Source of the DNA: Nonomuraea basaltis
GTDB taxonomy: Bacteria; Actinomycetota; Actinomycetes; Streptosporangiales; Streptosporangiaceae
Direction of reading: 5' to 3'
Assembly: GCF_005893125.1 (NCBI RefSeq)
Contig: NZ_VCJS01000021.1
Location: 40,162 to 104,161, forward strand
Length of the DNA stretch: 64,000 bases
Part shown: positions 16,796-26,545 of the stretch, one piece after another
How the letters are laid out: every line of letters starts with the position of its first letter
Position numbering within the stretch: position 1 is the first letter of the stretch
Notes under the pieces: generated by a model
Seen by the model: the letters and a program-made list of their open reading frames with translations, nothing else
Databases searched by the model: none
Told to the model about the DNA's origin: nothing
Translations under genes and position numbers: made by a program

Positions 16796-17884
16796 TCAGA
16801 AGACCAGGACGGGCTTGACGGCGACGCCTGCCCGCGTGTCCGCTATCGCCTGCCCGATCTCCTCGAACGGATAGGTAGTGATCAGCTTCTCCACCGGCAA
16901 CGAGCCGTTGGCCCGCATGCGCAGGAGTCTGGGCAGGAAGTCAGCGGGCACGGCGTCCCCCTCGATGGAGCCGCGTACCGTCTTCCCGCCGGCGATCAGG
17001 TCCTGCGCGTCGATGGTGACCTCGGGGATGCCGATGCCTACCAGGATGAGTACGCCCCCGGCATCGAGGGCCTGCACCCCCTGGCCGATCACGGCGGGCA
17101 CGGCGGTGGTGTCGAGGGCGTGCGTGGCCCCGCCGCCGGTGTGGTCACGCACCGCCGCCACGACGTCGTCGCCGGCCGGGTCGATGACCGCGGTCGCGCC
17201 GAGCTCGACGGCGAGCGCGCGGCGGCTCTCGACGGGATCGACGGCGACGATGCGGGAGGCCCCGGCCGCCTTGGCCGCCATCAGGGCGGCCAGCCCCACG
17301 CCGCCCGCGCCGTACACGACGAACCGCGCGTCCGCACCCGGCCGCAGCACGTTGAGCACGGCCCCGGCGCCGGTCTGGACGCCGCAGCCGAGCGGCGCCG
17401 ACGTGGTCAGGTCCACGTCCCGCGGGACCACCACGGTGTTGTCCGGCGTGGTGACGGCGTGGGTGGCGAAACTGGACTGGCCGAAGAACGACCCCATCAC
17501 CGGGGCGCCGGCCTGGGTCAGCAGGGCCGAGCCGTCGGCACGCGTTCCCTGGGTGTTGAGCGGGACGAACCGCTCGCAGTACGCGGCCCGCCCGGCGGAG
17601 CACCGCCCGCACGCCCCGCACGAACGGTAGCTCAGCAGCACGTGATCACCCGGCCGCACACCCTCGACCGCGCTTCCCACCTGCTCGACCACGCCCGCGC
17701 CCTCGTGACCGAGGACGAACGGCAGGCCGTCGGGCAGCATGCCCTTGGTGGCGAGGTCGGTGTGACAGATGCTGCTGGCGACCATGCGAACGAGGATCTC
17801 CCCGTCGCCCGGCTCGGCCAGTTCCACCTCTTCCAGGACGAACGGTTGCCGCGGGCCCCGCGACACGGCGGCAGTGATCTTCAC
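16796..17884 (-). CDS. NAD(P)-dependent zinc alcohol dehydrogenase (benzyl-alcohol type)
   Basis: 362-aa medium-chain dehydrogenase. Catalytic zinc ligands lie in SSICHTDLA near 37-45 and GHEGAGVVE near 62; structural zinc ligands lie in CGACGRCSAGRAAYC; the cofactor fold is GAGGVGLAALMAAK near 180. The pattern fits the class III-like aryl/allyl alcohol dehydrogenases. Start GTG at 17884 overlaps the stop of the aldehyde dehydrogenase gene (GTGA) with GGGGAGGGG just upstream; the longer frame to 18010 is rejected because homology starts at KITAAV. It would oxidise an alcohol to the aldehyde used by its neighbour. Confidence 0.88.
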   Translation of the reverse strand: MKITAAVSRGPRQPFVLEEVELAEPGDGEILVRMVASSICHTDLATKGMLPDGLPFVLGHEGAGVVEQVGSAVEGVRPGDHVLLSYRSCGACGRCSAGRAAYCERFVPLNTQGTRADGSALLTQAGAPVMGSFFGQSSFATHAVTTPDNTVVVPRDVDLTTSAPLGCGVQTGAGAVLNVLRPGADARFVVYGAGGVGLAALMAAKAAGASRIVAVDPVESRRALAVELGATAVIDPAGDDVVAAVRDHTGGGATHALDTTAVPAVIGQGVQALDAGGVLILVGIGIPEVTIDAQDLIAGGKTVRGSIEGDAVPADFLPRLLRMRANGSLPVEKLITTYPFEEIGQAIADTRAGVAVKPVLVF

Positions 17885-19329
17885 ATCCCCTCCCCAGGTA
17901 CGAAGATGGACTTGGTGCGGAAGTAGGCCGCCAGGCCCTCGGGTCCGTATTCCTTGCCGACGCCGCTGGCCTTCCACCCGCCGAACGGGGAGCCCGGATC
18001 GAGGGTCCACATGTTGAGCCCGATGCTGCCGGTCTCGATGCGGCGCGCCACGGCCAGCGCGTGTTCGGTGTCGGAGCTCCAGACGCTGCCGGCCAGCCCG
18101 TAGTCGGAGTCATTGGCGATTCCGATCGCCTCCTCCTCCGTGTGGTACGGGATCACGCACACGACCGGGCCGAAGATCTCTTCTCGGGCGACGCTCATCG
18201 CGTTGTCGACGTCGGCGAAGACGGCAGGCTCCATGAACCAGCCCCGCGGCCGGTCCGCCGGCCTGCCGCCACCGGTCACCAGGCGTGCGCCTTCCGACCG
18301 CCCGCTCTCGACGTAGGACTCGACGCGTTCCCGCTGGCGCCGGCTGACCAGCGGGCCCATCGTGGTGGACGGGTCCAGGGGGTCGCCGACGCGGAACGAC
18401 CGGGCGACGCCGGCGAGGCCGTCCACGACCTCGTCGTACCGCTCGCGCGGCGCCAGCACCCGGGAGTTGAGGAAGCAGGACTGGCCGGCGTTGACGAAGG
18501 ACAGGAAGCCCAGGCCCTGGATCACCTGGGAGAGGTCCGCGTCGCGCAGCACCACGGCCGCGGACTTGCCGCCCAGCTCGAGGGTCACCGGCTTGAGCGC
18601 CTCGCCGCAGATGGCACCGATGGCGCGTCCGGCCGGAGTCGAGCCGGTGAACGCCACCTTGTCGACTCCTGGATGCCTGACCAGCGCCTCGCCGGTGTCC
18701 CGCCCTCCGGTGAGGAGGTTGACCACTCCGGCCGGCAGGCCGGCCTCGGCCACCGCCTCCATGAGGAGCCGGCTGTCGAGCGAGGTCTCGGGGGCGGGCT
18801 TGAGGACGACCGTGCAGCCGGCGGCGAGCGCGGGCGCGAGTTTCATGGCGGTCAGGGCGAGAGGGTAGTTCCACGGCACGATCACGGCGACCACGCCGAC
18901 CGGTTCGCGCTGGATGCGGACGTGCCCTTGATAGGACAGCGCGGTGCGGGTCTCGTCGTCGAAGCCGGCCCGGGCGAGTGCGGCGTAGTAACGCAGGGTC
19001 CCGGCCAGGGCCGTGACGTTGGCCTGCTCGGACAGCGCGAGCGGCATGCCGTTCTGCCGGGACACCAGCTCGCTGAGCTCCTTGGCCCGGCTCTCGACGG
19101 AGTCCGCCAGCCGTTCCATCAGCTCGGCACGCTCCGCCGGCGCCGTGGCCACCCACGGTCCTTGGGCGCGGCGGGCGGCCTCGACAGCGCGGTCGACGTC
19201 CTTGGGGCCGGCGTCGGCGATGGAGCCGAGCGGCTCCTCGGTGGCGGCCTCGATGACGGGAACGGTCGCCGTGGCCAGCGGCTCGGTCCACTCCCCATCG
19301 ATGTAGAGGGTGTGGTCGTGCACCAACAT
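17881..19329 (-). CDS. NAD(P)-dependent aldehyde dehydrogenase
   Basis: 482-aa aldehyde dehydrogenase superfamily member. It shows VIVPWNYPLALTAMKLAPAL near 145-164, the nucleotide site GSTPAGRAIG, the catalytic Glu in ELGGKSA near 250, the catalytic Cys in NAGQSCF near 285, and the C-terminal PFGGWKASG motif. Complete length. It should convert an aldehyde to the carboxylic acid. The stop overlaps the dehydrogenase gene start, and the ATG lies 36 bp after the CoA-transferase gene, so all four leftward genes form one operon with the order CoA-transferase, aldehyde dehydrogenase, alcohol dehydrogenase, thiolase-hydratase. Confidence 0.92.
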   Translation of the reverse strand: MLVHDHTLYIDGEWTEPLATATVPVIEAATEEPLGSIADAGPKDVDRAVEAARRAQGPWVATAPAERAELMERLADSVESRAKELSELVSRQNGMPLALSEQANVTALAGTLRYYAALARAGFDDETRTALSYQGHVRIQREPVGVVAVIVPWNYPLALTAMKLAPALAAGCTVVLKPAPETSLDSRLLMEAVAEAGLPAGVVNLLTGGRDTGEALVRHPGVDKVAFTGSTPAGRAIGAICGEALKPVTLELGGKSAAVVLRDADLSQVIQGLGFLSFVNAGQSCFLNSRVLAPRERYDEVVDGLAGVARSFRVGDPLDPSTTMGPLVSRRQRERVESYVESGRSEGARLVTGGGRPADRPRGWFMEPAVFADVDNAMSVAREEIFGPVVCVIPYHTEEEAIGIANDSDYGLAGSVWSSDTEHALAVARRIETGSIGLNMWTLDPGSPFGGWKASGVGKEYGPEGLAAYFRTKSIFVPGEGM

Positions 19330-19365
19330 TGATATCTCCTGTTCGCTGTCGCGCCGGATTTCGGC

Positions 19366-21798
19366 TCAGGCGCGAGAACCGCCCTCTTCCAGTGCGCCGG
19401 CGCGCAGCAGCTCCTCGATCTCCGGCTCCGGCAGGCCCAGCCACTCCTGGCAGATCTCCCTGGTGTGCTCCCCCTGCAGTGGCGCGGGCCCGAGGAGGGG
19501 GTCGGCGACGTGCTGGAACCGCGCGGGACGGGCCTCGGTCAGCAGGCCCTCCGCACGGCCAGGCTGGTGAAGGACGGTGAGGAAGCCCCGCGAGGACAGG
19601 TGCGGGTCGCCGGGGTAGTCGGAGACGCGCAGCATGGCGCCGGCCGGAACTCCGGCCTGCTGGAGCAGCTCCATGACCTTGCGGGGCTCGTGGCCGCTCG
19701 TCCATCGCACCAGGGCCGCTTCGATCTCCTCGCGTCGTTCCATGCGTCCCGCGGCGGTCGCGAGCTCCGCGTCCTCGGCCAGGTCGGGACGACCGATCAC
19801 GGAGCACAGGCGCTCGAAGTCCTTACGGTCGCGGACGTCGATCGCGCACCATTCGTCGTCGCCGGCGCACGGGTACACGCCTTGCGGAGCATCGGTGGTG
19901 CCGCCTCCCGCGGTCAGCGACCCGGGATTCAACGACTCGGCGAGCAGCAGGTCGGCCATCGCGGTCAGGATGACCTCGGCCTGAGAGACGCCGACCGTGC
20001 CGCCCTCGCCGGCCCGCCGACAGCGCACGAGCTGGGCGAGGACGGCGGTGGCGCAGACCCGGCCGACCAGATGGTCGGGATAGATCGTCGTCGCGTCGCT
20101 GAACCCCTCCGCCACGTCCGGGTAGCGCCACAGCGAGGTCAGCCCGGTCGAGGCCCGGACCAGCGGGCCGTAGCCCAAGCGCTTGCTCCACGGGCCCCAG
20201 GAGCCGAACGCGCTGCTGTCCGCCATGACGATCTTCGGGTTGATCGTCCGGAGATCGTCGTACCCGAGTCCGAGCGACTCGAGGGTGCCGGGCTTGAAGT
20301 TCGACAGCACCACGTCAGCACCGGCGACCAGCCGCTTGAACAGCGCGACTCCCTCGGGGGAACGCAGGTTGAGCCCGAGTCCGCGCTTGTTGCGATGCCC
20401 GGAGACGAACGAGGCGGTGATCGCCTCGCCGGTGAGCGACTGGCGGCTGCCGTCGGGAAAGGCGCGGTTCTCGACCTTGACGACGTCGGCGCCGAAATCC
20501 GCGAGCAGCCGGCCGGCCTCCGCACCCGCCACGATCACGCCGAGGTCGAGGACCCGCAACCCGCTCAGCGGCTGCCGCCGTCCCTCGAAACCCTGGTCGG
20601 GGGAGCTCGCAGGTTGCTCGCCGCCGTCCCCGGAGTGGTCCAGCTCGGCGAAGACCTCGGCGTTGTGCTCGCCGGGCAGGGGCGCCCGGCGCCGGAGTCC
20701 CGCCCGCACACCGTCGAGCTCCAGGAACCCCGTGGGCACGCGGCCCGTGAGGCCGGGGGTGACCTCGACGTCGGCCAGCGCCCCGCGCTCCACGAAGTGC
20801 CCGGCGTCCAGCACCTCCCGTGGAGTGAGCACGGCGGCGATCGGCACGCCGAGCCGCTGCCCCTGCTCCACGAGCTCGTCCCTGGTCTGGACCCGGAACA
20901 ACTCCCGGATGTAGGCATGGATCTTGTCCGCGGCCATGAACCTGGCGCCGAGCGACTCGTATGCCGGGTCGGAGAGCTCTTCGGGCTCGCCCAGCCAGGC
21001 CCGCATGCCGCGCCACTGGCGGGCGCTGAGCAGGCATACCCGGACATGGCCGTCCGCGCAGGCGAAGATCGGGTACAGGTGCCTGCCGTCCGGACGCCCT
21101 CGGGGCAGATCGGTGGGACGTGTCCCGCCGGTCGCCGAACCGCCGATTCCGTAGCCCGGATCGAGAACCTGCGCGACAGCCTCGCTGACGGAGAAGTCGA
21201 TGTGGTCGCCACGACCGGTCGCCAGGCGGTTGAGGTAGGCCAGGAGCGCGGTCCAGGCCGCCTGGTACGCGGCGGCCTCCGTGGCCAAGGAGCCCGGCGG
21301 CAGCAACGGAGCCAGACCTGGCAGCCCGGAGCGCGAGAGGACGCCGCCCAGGGCCAGATGCACGCGCTCGGTGGCGGTGTACCCGCTGTAGGGGCCGGTC
21401 TGCCCGAAGTCGGAGATCGACAGGATCACCAGACCGGGGTTGCGGGCGGCCACTGCACCGAAGTTCACGCCCTTGTCCGCCATATCGCCGGGACGTCCGC
21501 CCTCGATCCAGATATCGGCGGCGTCCAGTAGCGCCAGCAACCGATCCCGGTCCTCCAAACGGATCAGGTCCAGGGTCACGCCTCGCTTGCCGGCGTGGTG
21601 CGTGGCGAAATGCAGGCTCGTTCCCTCGTGCAGGGGCGCCAGCCGCCGTGCGTCCGCGCCACCCGGCGGTTCCACCAGGATCACGTCCGCTCCGAGATCC
21701 GCGAGAAACCGGCCGGCGGTCCCTTCCCGCCCGGCCGTCGTGTCGACCACGCGGACCCCGAGGAGGGGCAGGGAGCAGGAGTTTCCGCTCTCAGACAT
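19366..21798 (-). CDS. Double-length CaiB/BaiF (family III) CoA-transferase
   Basis: 810 aa, about twice the usual 390-400, and made of two CoA-transferase III repeats: one from LLGVRVVDTTAGREGTAGRF (residues 11-390) and one from LSGLRVLDLGVIVAGAEAGR (about 418-790). Each half has the opening strand and the 'DFGADVVKVEN'-type segment. Family members move CoA from an acyl-CoA donor to a carboxylate. A tandem protein would supply both halves of the interlocked dimer from one chain. As first gene of the operon it probably activates the acid made by the aldehyde dehydrogenase. Its divergent neighbour is a LysR gene. Confidence 0.87.
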   Translation of the reverse strand: MSESGNSCSLPLLGVRVVDTTAGREGTAGRFLADLGADVILVEPPGGADARRLAPLHEGTSLHFATHHAGKRGVTLDLIRLEDRDRLLALLDAADIWIEGGRPGDMADKGVNFGAVAARNPGLVILSISDFGQTGPYSGYTATERVHLALGGVLSRSGLPGLAPLLPPGSLATEAAAYQAAWTALLAYLNRLATGRGDHIDFSVSEAVAQVLDPGYGIGGSATGGTRPTDLPRGRPDGRHLYPIFACADGHVRVCLLSARQWRGMRAWLGEPEELSDPAYESLGARFMAADKIHAYIRELFRVQTRDELVEQGQRLGVPIAAVLTPREVLDAGHFVERGALADVEVTPGLTGRVPTGFLELDGVRAGLRRRAPLPGEHNAEVFAELDHSGDGGEQPASSPDQGFEGRRQPLSGLRVLDLGVIVAGAEAGRLLADFGADVVKVENRAFPDGSRQSLTGEAITASFVSGHRNKRGLGLNLRSPEGVALFKRLVAGADVVLSNFKPGTLESLGLGYDDLRTINPKIVMADSSAFGSWGPWSKRLGYGPLVRASTGLTSLWRYPDVAEGFSDATTIYPDHLVGRVCATAVLAQLVRCRRAGEGGTVGVSQAEVILTAMADLLLAESLNPGSLTAGGGTTDAPQGVYPCAGDDEWCAIDVRDRKDFERLCSVIGRPDLAEDAELATAAGRMERREEIEAALVRWTSGHEPRKVMELLQQAGVPAGAMLRVSDYPGDPHLSSRGFLTVLHQPGRAEGLLTEARPARFQHVADPLLGPAPLQGEHTREICQEWLGLPEPEIEELLRAGALEEGGSRA

Positions 21799-22002
21799 CC
21801 GTCATCACATTCCTTCCGGTCACCGGCCGTCCCTTAACGCGTTTCGGGCATGCGCGAGCAGGCCCGTTGGGCATGTCGAGGAGAGGACGGGGCGATGAGG
21901 TGACGACCCTGGTTCGGCGGGCCGCCCGAGTTACCGCGAAGTCAACGGCGCGTCTCGTACGTACAGGGTCGCATCACCGTCATCTCGCTGACCATGGCCG
22001 AT

Positions 22003-22026
22003 TTCCGAACGTGCACGTTTCCGGAA
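22003..22026. promoter_or_regulatory. Palindrome, candidate LysR operator
   Basis: AACGTGCACGTT (22008-22019) is a perfect 12-bp palindrome, flanked by TTCCG (22003-22007) and CGGAA (22022-22026), a second inverted pair offset by 2 bases. It lies in the divergent region between the CoA-transferase operon (start 21798) and the LysR gene. LysR-type proteins bind symmetric sites with T-N11-A character, so this is the best candidate. Confidence 0.55.
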
Positions 22027-22108
22027 CCGCAACGTGTGAGTTCTCGTGAGGTGCGGAAAGTGATCCAGAGGTTTGGAAGTGATCTTCTGTGAGTGGTTTA
22101 TTGGCCAG

Positions 22109-23026
22109 GTGGACATCCAGCAGCTTCGCTACTTCGTCACCGTCGCCGACGAGCTCCATTTCGGGCGCGCGGCGGAGCGGCTGCGCATCAGCCCCTCGCC
22201 GCTGAGCCGCCACATCCGGGCGCTGGAGCACGAACTGGGAGCGGAGCTGTTCCTCCGCCGGTACCACAACGTGCAGCTCACCCGCTTCGGCCGGGACTTC
22301 CTGGAACACGCTCGCGATGTCGTGCAGCGTTTCGATGCGCTGAAGGGCCTCGCCCGCGACCGGGACGCGTTCGCCGAGCGACGCTTCCACATAGGAGCGA
22401 CCCCATTGGCCGCACCGCAGATTCTCGACGCCGTGCTGTCGGCCTTCCACGAGACGGCCCCCGAGACGGAACTGCCGGTGACGCTGGAGCCCACAGCGGA
22501 CTTGCTGCCCAAAGTGACAAGCGGTGGCATCGATCTGGCGGTGGTGCATCTTCCCGTGGAAGAACCGCGCCTGCACGCCTTGCCGCTGGGACAGTCGACG
22601 TTCGCGATCGCTGTGCGGGCCGACGACGTCCTGGCCGACCGCCCCTCCGTATCCCTTCGCGACCTGAAGGGCCGCAAGGTCCTCACCACCTCCCGCAAGG
22701 TCCACCCCACGCTTTTGGGAACGATCCAGGAGGCCATGATCGAGGCCGGAATAGTCCGGATCATGGAGATCCCGAATGATCCGGTCCAGTCCATCGCGCA
22801 CATCCTGCACACCGGCGCGGTTGCGCTGACGCTCACGGGGAGTCATCCGTCGGCGCGCCTCCTCTACGACACGCCCGCAATCGCCCTCGTCCCATTGGAT
22901 GAGCCGCGCATGATCCTCACGGCCGGTCTGGTGTGGGATCCGGCGACCGAGAAACGACTGCCCACCGTGGGCAAGGTGCTCGCCGTACTGCGCGGTAAGT
23001 ATGGCGAGCACCTCATGACCCTTTGA
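22109..23026 (+). CDS. LysR-family transcriptional regulator
   Basis: 305 aa from GTG 22109 (VDIQQLRYFVTVADELHFGR), the usual LysR start pattern; upstream TTG/GTG alternatives at 22073 and 22079 would add a poorly conserved head. Residues 1-60 form the winged helix (AAERLRISPSPLSRHIRALE); residues 90-300 form the periplasmic-binding-like effector domain. It is divergent from the alcohol/aldehyde dehydrogenase-CoA-transferase operon and likely activates it in response to a pathway intermediate. Confidence 0.9.
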   Translation: MDIQQLRYFVTVADELHFGRAAERLRISPSPLSRHIRALEHELGAELFLRRYHNVQLTRFGRDFLEHARDVVQRFDALKGLARDRDAFAERRFHIGATPLAAPQILDAVLSAFHETAPETELPVTLEPTADLLPKVTSGGIDLAVVHLPVEEPRLHALPLGQSTFAIAVRADDVLADRPSVSLRDLKGRKVLTTSRKVHPTLLGTIQEAMIEAGIVRIMEIPNDPVQSIAHILHTGAVALTLTGSHPSARLLYDTPAIALVPLDEPRMILTAGLVWDPATEKRLPTVGKVLAVLRGKYGEHLMTL

Positions 23027-23305
23027 GGCAGCGGAAAGCCTTGCCTCAACACTTCTGTCGGTGCGTGGCGGCGGCCCTCCGTCCATGTGGCGGGCGCGAA
23101 ATTGTTCCCCTATAGCTGTGTATCCCTGGGCACCCCAGAGCCTCCAGCGAAGCCGGGGCGCTTCAGCGAAATGCGGCTGCCGTACTTGGCGCCACCAGGC
23201 GGGTACCAGTTGGTCTCCACTTGACAGCTCCACCGCGCGGCGGGGTCTATGGTCCGTTATCGGATGGCGATCAACCTTGCGCGGAGATGAGAAGTCCAAC
23301 CCTGT

Positions 23306-24301
23306 GTGAAGATTCTTTGTGGGGCGCTCGTTGTCCTCTCGGCTCTCGTGGCCGTTCCTGCTACCGCTCATGGGGCCGTTCCCGCAGGCGAGACGTCCGC
23401 CCCGATCCGGTACGCCGCCGTTTCCGACTGCACCAAGGACCCGCACAACGCCGAGAGGTGTGGGTCTTGGTGGTACCGGACCACCTACGGCAAGCGCCAC
23501 TCGCTCAACGGAGTGGCCCGAACGACGATGCCGGTCGCCGTCAGCGGGGACGGCCGCCGCCTGGCTTACATCAGGGCCAAGGATGCCCGACTCGTTATCC
23601 GCGACCTCGACGGCCGGACGCGGGTTTCACGGGCCAAGGCATGGCCGTCGAGGTCGGAGCTCGATGTCACCCGCGTGACGATGTCGTATGACGGCTCCCT
23701 CGTGGCGGTGAACTGCTGCTGGGCCGGATTCACTAACCACTCTGCCCGGGTTTACGACGCGGCCACCGGCGCCCTGCTGGCCAAGGTGCCGGGGGTGTCG
23801 GTTCATGAGGATGCTCTCAGCTTGAGCGGCGACGCCGACCAGATCCTCGTCAGGACGGATGATGACAAGTCCGGCAGGCTCAGCGCCTACGACCTGAACG
23901 GCAGGCGGACCACCAGCGTCGTGCCACCTCGGCTGATCGGCGACAACGCGGCGACCGCCGTGCTGAACGCCGACGGGCACACCGTGGCCGTCTACGTCGC
24001 CGGCCGCAAACCCAAGATTGCCCTGTACGACCTGGACACCGAACTGGTCACCGCCACGTTCTCCGTGCCGGCGTCGGGCCAGAAGGTGGAGCGGGACCCT
24101 GGGGAGGGCAGGATCGTGGAGGTCGACACTGATGTCAGACTCGACTGGACGGGCGACTCCACCCTGCGGATGGTCAGGAAGGTTGGGTTCAAGCTGGTGC
24201 GGGTGAAGGTCTACGGCATCGACGTCGCTACTGGATCGGTGCATCTTCAGCGTGGCTATGCCATCGCCGGAACCACCGACGAAGCGGTGAGCGGCCTGTG
24301 A
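23306..24301 (+). CDS. Secreted protein with WD40/propeller-like repeats
   Basis: 331 aa starting at GTG 23306. The first 23-28 residues are a signal peptide (KILCGALVVLSALVAVPATAHG). The mature part has several weak beta-blade-like units with the pattern 'DGRRLAYIRAKDARLVIRDL', 'DGSLVAVNC...ARVYDAATGA', 'DGHTVAVYV...KIALYDLDT', spaced about 45-60 residues, as in propeller proteins of the TolB/WD40 type. Four to five units are visible. No enzyme motif was found. Function unknown; probably extracytoplasmic binding. It stands alone, and its 279-bp upstream gap shows no clear operator. Confidence 0.65.
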   Translation: MKILCGALVVLSALVAVPATAHGAVPAGETSAPIRYAAVSDCTKDPHNAERCGSWWYRTTYGKRHSLNGVARTTMPVAVSGDGRRLAYIRAKDARLVIRDLDGRTRVSRAKAWPSRSELDVTRVTMSYDGSLVAVNCCWAGFTNHSARVYDAATGALLAKVPGVSVHEDALSLSGDADQILVRTDDDKSGRLSAYDLNGRRTTSVVPPRLIGDNAATAVLNADGHTVAVYVAGRKPKIALYDLDTELVTATFSVPASGQKVERDPGEGRIVEVDTDVRLDWTGDSTLRMVRKVGFKLVRVKVYGIDVATGSVHLQRGYAIAGTTDEAVSGL

Positions 24302-24332
24302 CGCTGGGACGATACGCGATGTTCGGGGTCCC

Positions 24333-24464
24333 AGCCTCGATGGCGCGATTCTGATCGGATGCGACCTCAACGACGCCGCCTTCACCAGCGCCAGCTTGAA
24401 GAACGCCGACTTGACCAGATCGAAACGCTCTGGGGCGGAGGTCACGCCTGGAGTTGGCGGGTGA
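24333..24464 (+). pseudogene. Pentapeptide-repeat protein fragment
   Basis: In frame with 24333 the DNA reads SLDGAILIGCDLNDAAFTSA, then SLKNADLTRSK, ending at TGA 24462-24464. The five-residue periodicity A(D/N)LXX is the signature of pentapeptide-repeat proteins, which fold as right-handed quadrilateral helices. Only about six repeats remain and no start codon with a ribosome site is seen, so it is the tail of a lost gene. Its 3' end overlaps the converging DUF4132 gene. Confidence 0.55.
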
Positions 24465-26544
24465 TGGAGGGGTCGGTGATCGCGGTGTCGTTCGCCAGCA
24501 GGAAAGCCTTGCTGAGGATGAGCGCCAACCGGCCGTCCTCCTCGAAAGGCAGGAACAGCCCGGGCTGGGGGTCGCGGGCGGAGACGATGCACAGGTAGGC
24601 GTCGTTGGGCTCCATCAGGATGTTCGCCGACCCCAGGTGGATCTTGTAGGTGCGCAGGTCACCCCGTACCACCAGGTAGCGGTCGCTGAGGGTGCACCGG
24701 TCGGCGATGGACGTGCGCCCGATCAGGCGGGACAGGGCGTCCCTGCGCACCTCGGCGGAGGGCGGCAGCGCCGCGAACGAGCCGGTCTGCCAGTAGTCCC
24801 GCAGCCGGTCAGGCCCCTGGCCGGCCCACTGAGGATCGGTCGTGATCGAGGCGACGGCCACGAACAGGTCGATGTCCCGCATGGCCTCGCTGAACACCAG
24901 CGCGGGCACCTCCGCCAGCGGCGCGTCATGCCAGCTGCCGTCGGCCATCCGCTGGAAGCGGGCCCGGCCGATCTCCGCGTGGTTCTCGTCGCACAGGTAG
25001 TGCTCCAGCGTCGCCCGCCATCGTCCGCCCGCCATGACCCGGTGGGCGTTGCTGTCCTCCTCCCAATGTCCTTGGAAGCGGGACTGCCAGCCGCGGTCCT
25101 TGAACAGCGCGCGAAGCCGGCGATAGTGCACCACGTGCCCCTCGAACCGGCTGGACCAGTGCCCGGCCGCTTCCTCCGCGGGGGTGAGCAGGTAGATCTC
25201 GCGGAAGGCCTGCTTGAACGGCTGGCGCAGCTCCTTGCCCTGCACCACCTCCCGCCAGCCGCGTACCTCCTCCACCGACGCGCGGGCCGGATGCCACAGC
25301 CGCACCGGCAGGTCCGGCACGTTCATCCCCAGCTCGCCGCGCCACACGCCGGGGGAGACCTCGAACTCCCAGATCAGCCGTTCGGCGACCGGATGGCCCT
25401 CAAGTTGCCGGTACGGCGCGGTCGTCTCGGCGGTGTGTCCGGCCTCCAACGCCCTGCCGAGGGTCATCTGCTGCTGCTGGGTCAGCTTGGCCAGCTCGCG
25501 CAGCCGCTTGACCTCGTCGGGGTGCTCCCGCCTGACCGCCGCCGGGACCGTCTTCAGCTTCTTGTCCCCGTGCCACCACGACAGCTCGACCTTGCCGTTG
25601 GTCGAGATCACCGCCGTGTGCTCGCCGACGGCCTGGCGGACCTGCCCGTCGGGGATCCTGAACGCCACCTCCAGCCGCTCGGCCAGGGCCGGCTCCATGC
25701 GCTTGAACTTGCGATCGAGCTGCATGGGCACCCCGCCGTGCCGGGTGATGCGGCGGGCGGTGCGCAGCGCGGAGATCGCCTCGGGCGTCGGATGCTCCTC
25801 CACCGCACGGGCGATCTCGAACAGCAGACCCTGCGAAGGTAGCGTCTTGGCCGGGGTGGGCGCCACGGCGATCCCGCGTACCAGTGCGTCCAGCAGCTCG
25901 GGCAGCCAGGGTTCGTCCCGGAAGAGCGCCAGACGGACGGCCCGGCCGAGCGCCGACTTCTCCCCATCGTCGAACGCCTTCTCCGCCTTGTACGGAATCT
26001 CGCCCGCGTGAATCGCCGCGACCCGAGCCCGCGCCATCTCCAGAGCCGTACGGGCGAAGCCCAGGTAGCCGGGCAGGCCGCCGAGCCATTCGGGCAAGCC
26101 GGGCACCGGCTCGGACGAGCGTACCGCTTCAGAGAACAACGCCCGGAGCTCCACATCCCACCCGAGCAGCAGGTCCACTTCGGCGACCGCGATCGGTCCC
26201 CAGCCCTCGGCGCGCATGGAGCGCACTTCGGCGTCCATGCCCGCCAGCCCCGCCGCCACCAGCACGGAGAAGCGGCTGTATGCGTGCCTCCTGACCTCCG
26301 CCAGCAGAAATCCGACCAGCTCGCGGGCCGGCTCGACCAGCCGCCGCCTGGCCTGCTCGTCGAGTGCGTACCGGGCCCGGATCGATCCGCCGAGGGTCTG
26401 AACCGGTGCGCCGCTGCCCAGCCCGACCAGGCCGACACTCAGCCGGGGGACCTCGGGCCAGTACGTGGGGTCGTCCGTGCTTCCGGCGATCAGGTGGAGC
26501 AGGCGCTGCGCGAGCGGGGACAGTACGCCGTCGAGAACGCCCAT
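24442..26544 (-). CDS. DUF4132-domain protein (MolR-like), short form
   Basis: 700 aa from ATG 26544. The C-terminal 200 residues carry the DUF4132 features (ADGSWHDAPLAEVPALVFSE, DIDLFVAVASITTDPQW, YLVVRGDLRTYKIHLGSANI). Relatives are often above 1000 aa with alpha-helical repeats in front; here the N-terminal part is short and helical. Known E. coli MolR-type relatives have no settled function. The gene starts 2 bases after the stop of the 59-aa gene upstream, so the two are very likely translated together. No signal peptide or membrane segment. Confidence 0.75.
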   Translation of the reverse strand: MGVLDGVLSPLAQRLLHLIAGSTDDPTYWPEVPRLSVGLVGLGSGAPVQTLGGSIRARYALDEQARRRLVEPARELVGFLLAEVRRHAYSRFSVLVAAGLAGMDAEVRSMRAEGWGPIAVAEVDLLLGWDVELRALFSEAVRSSEPVPGLPEWLGGLPGYLGFARTALEMARARVAAIHAGEIPYKAEKAFDDGEKSALGRAVRLALFRDEPWLPELLDALVRGIAVAPTPAKTLPSQGLLFEIARAVEEHPTPEAISALRTARRITRHGGVPMQLDRKFKRMEPALAERLEVAFRIPDGQVRQAVGEHTAVISTNGKVELSWWHGDKKLKTVPAAVRREHPDEVKRLRELAKLTQQQQMTLGRALEAGHTAETTAPYRQLEGHPVAERLIWEFEVSPGVWRGELGMNVPDLPVRLWHPARASVEEVRGWREVVQGKELRQPFKQAFREIYLLTPAEEAAGHWSSRFEGHVVHYRRLRALFKDRGWQSRFQGHWEEDSNAHRVMAGGRWRATLEHYLCDENHAEIGRARFQRMADGSWHDAPLAEVPALVFSEAMRDIDLFVAVASITTDPQWAGQGPDRLRDYWQTGSFAALPPSAEVRRDALSRLIGRTSIADRCTLSDRYLVVRGDLRTYKIHLGSANILMEPNDAYLCIVSARDPQPGLFLPFEEDGRLALILSKAFLLANDTAITDPSITRQLQA

Positions 26545-26545
26545 G

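Noticed and set aside
19465..21531. 688-codon plus-strand frame opposite the CoA-transferase gene
   Set aside because: No motif; the minus strand carries two clear CoA-transferase repeats.
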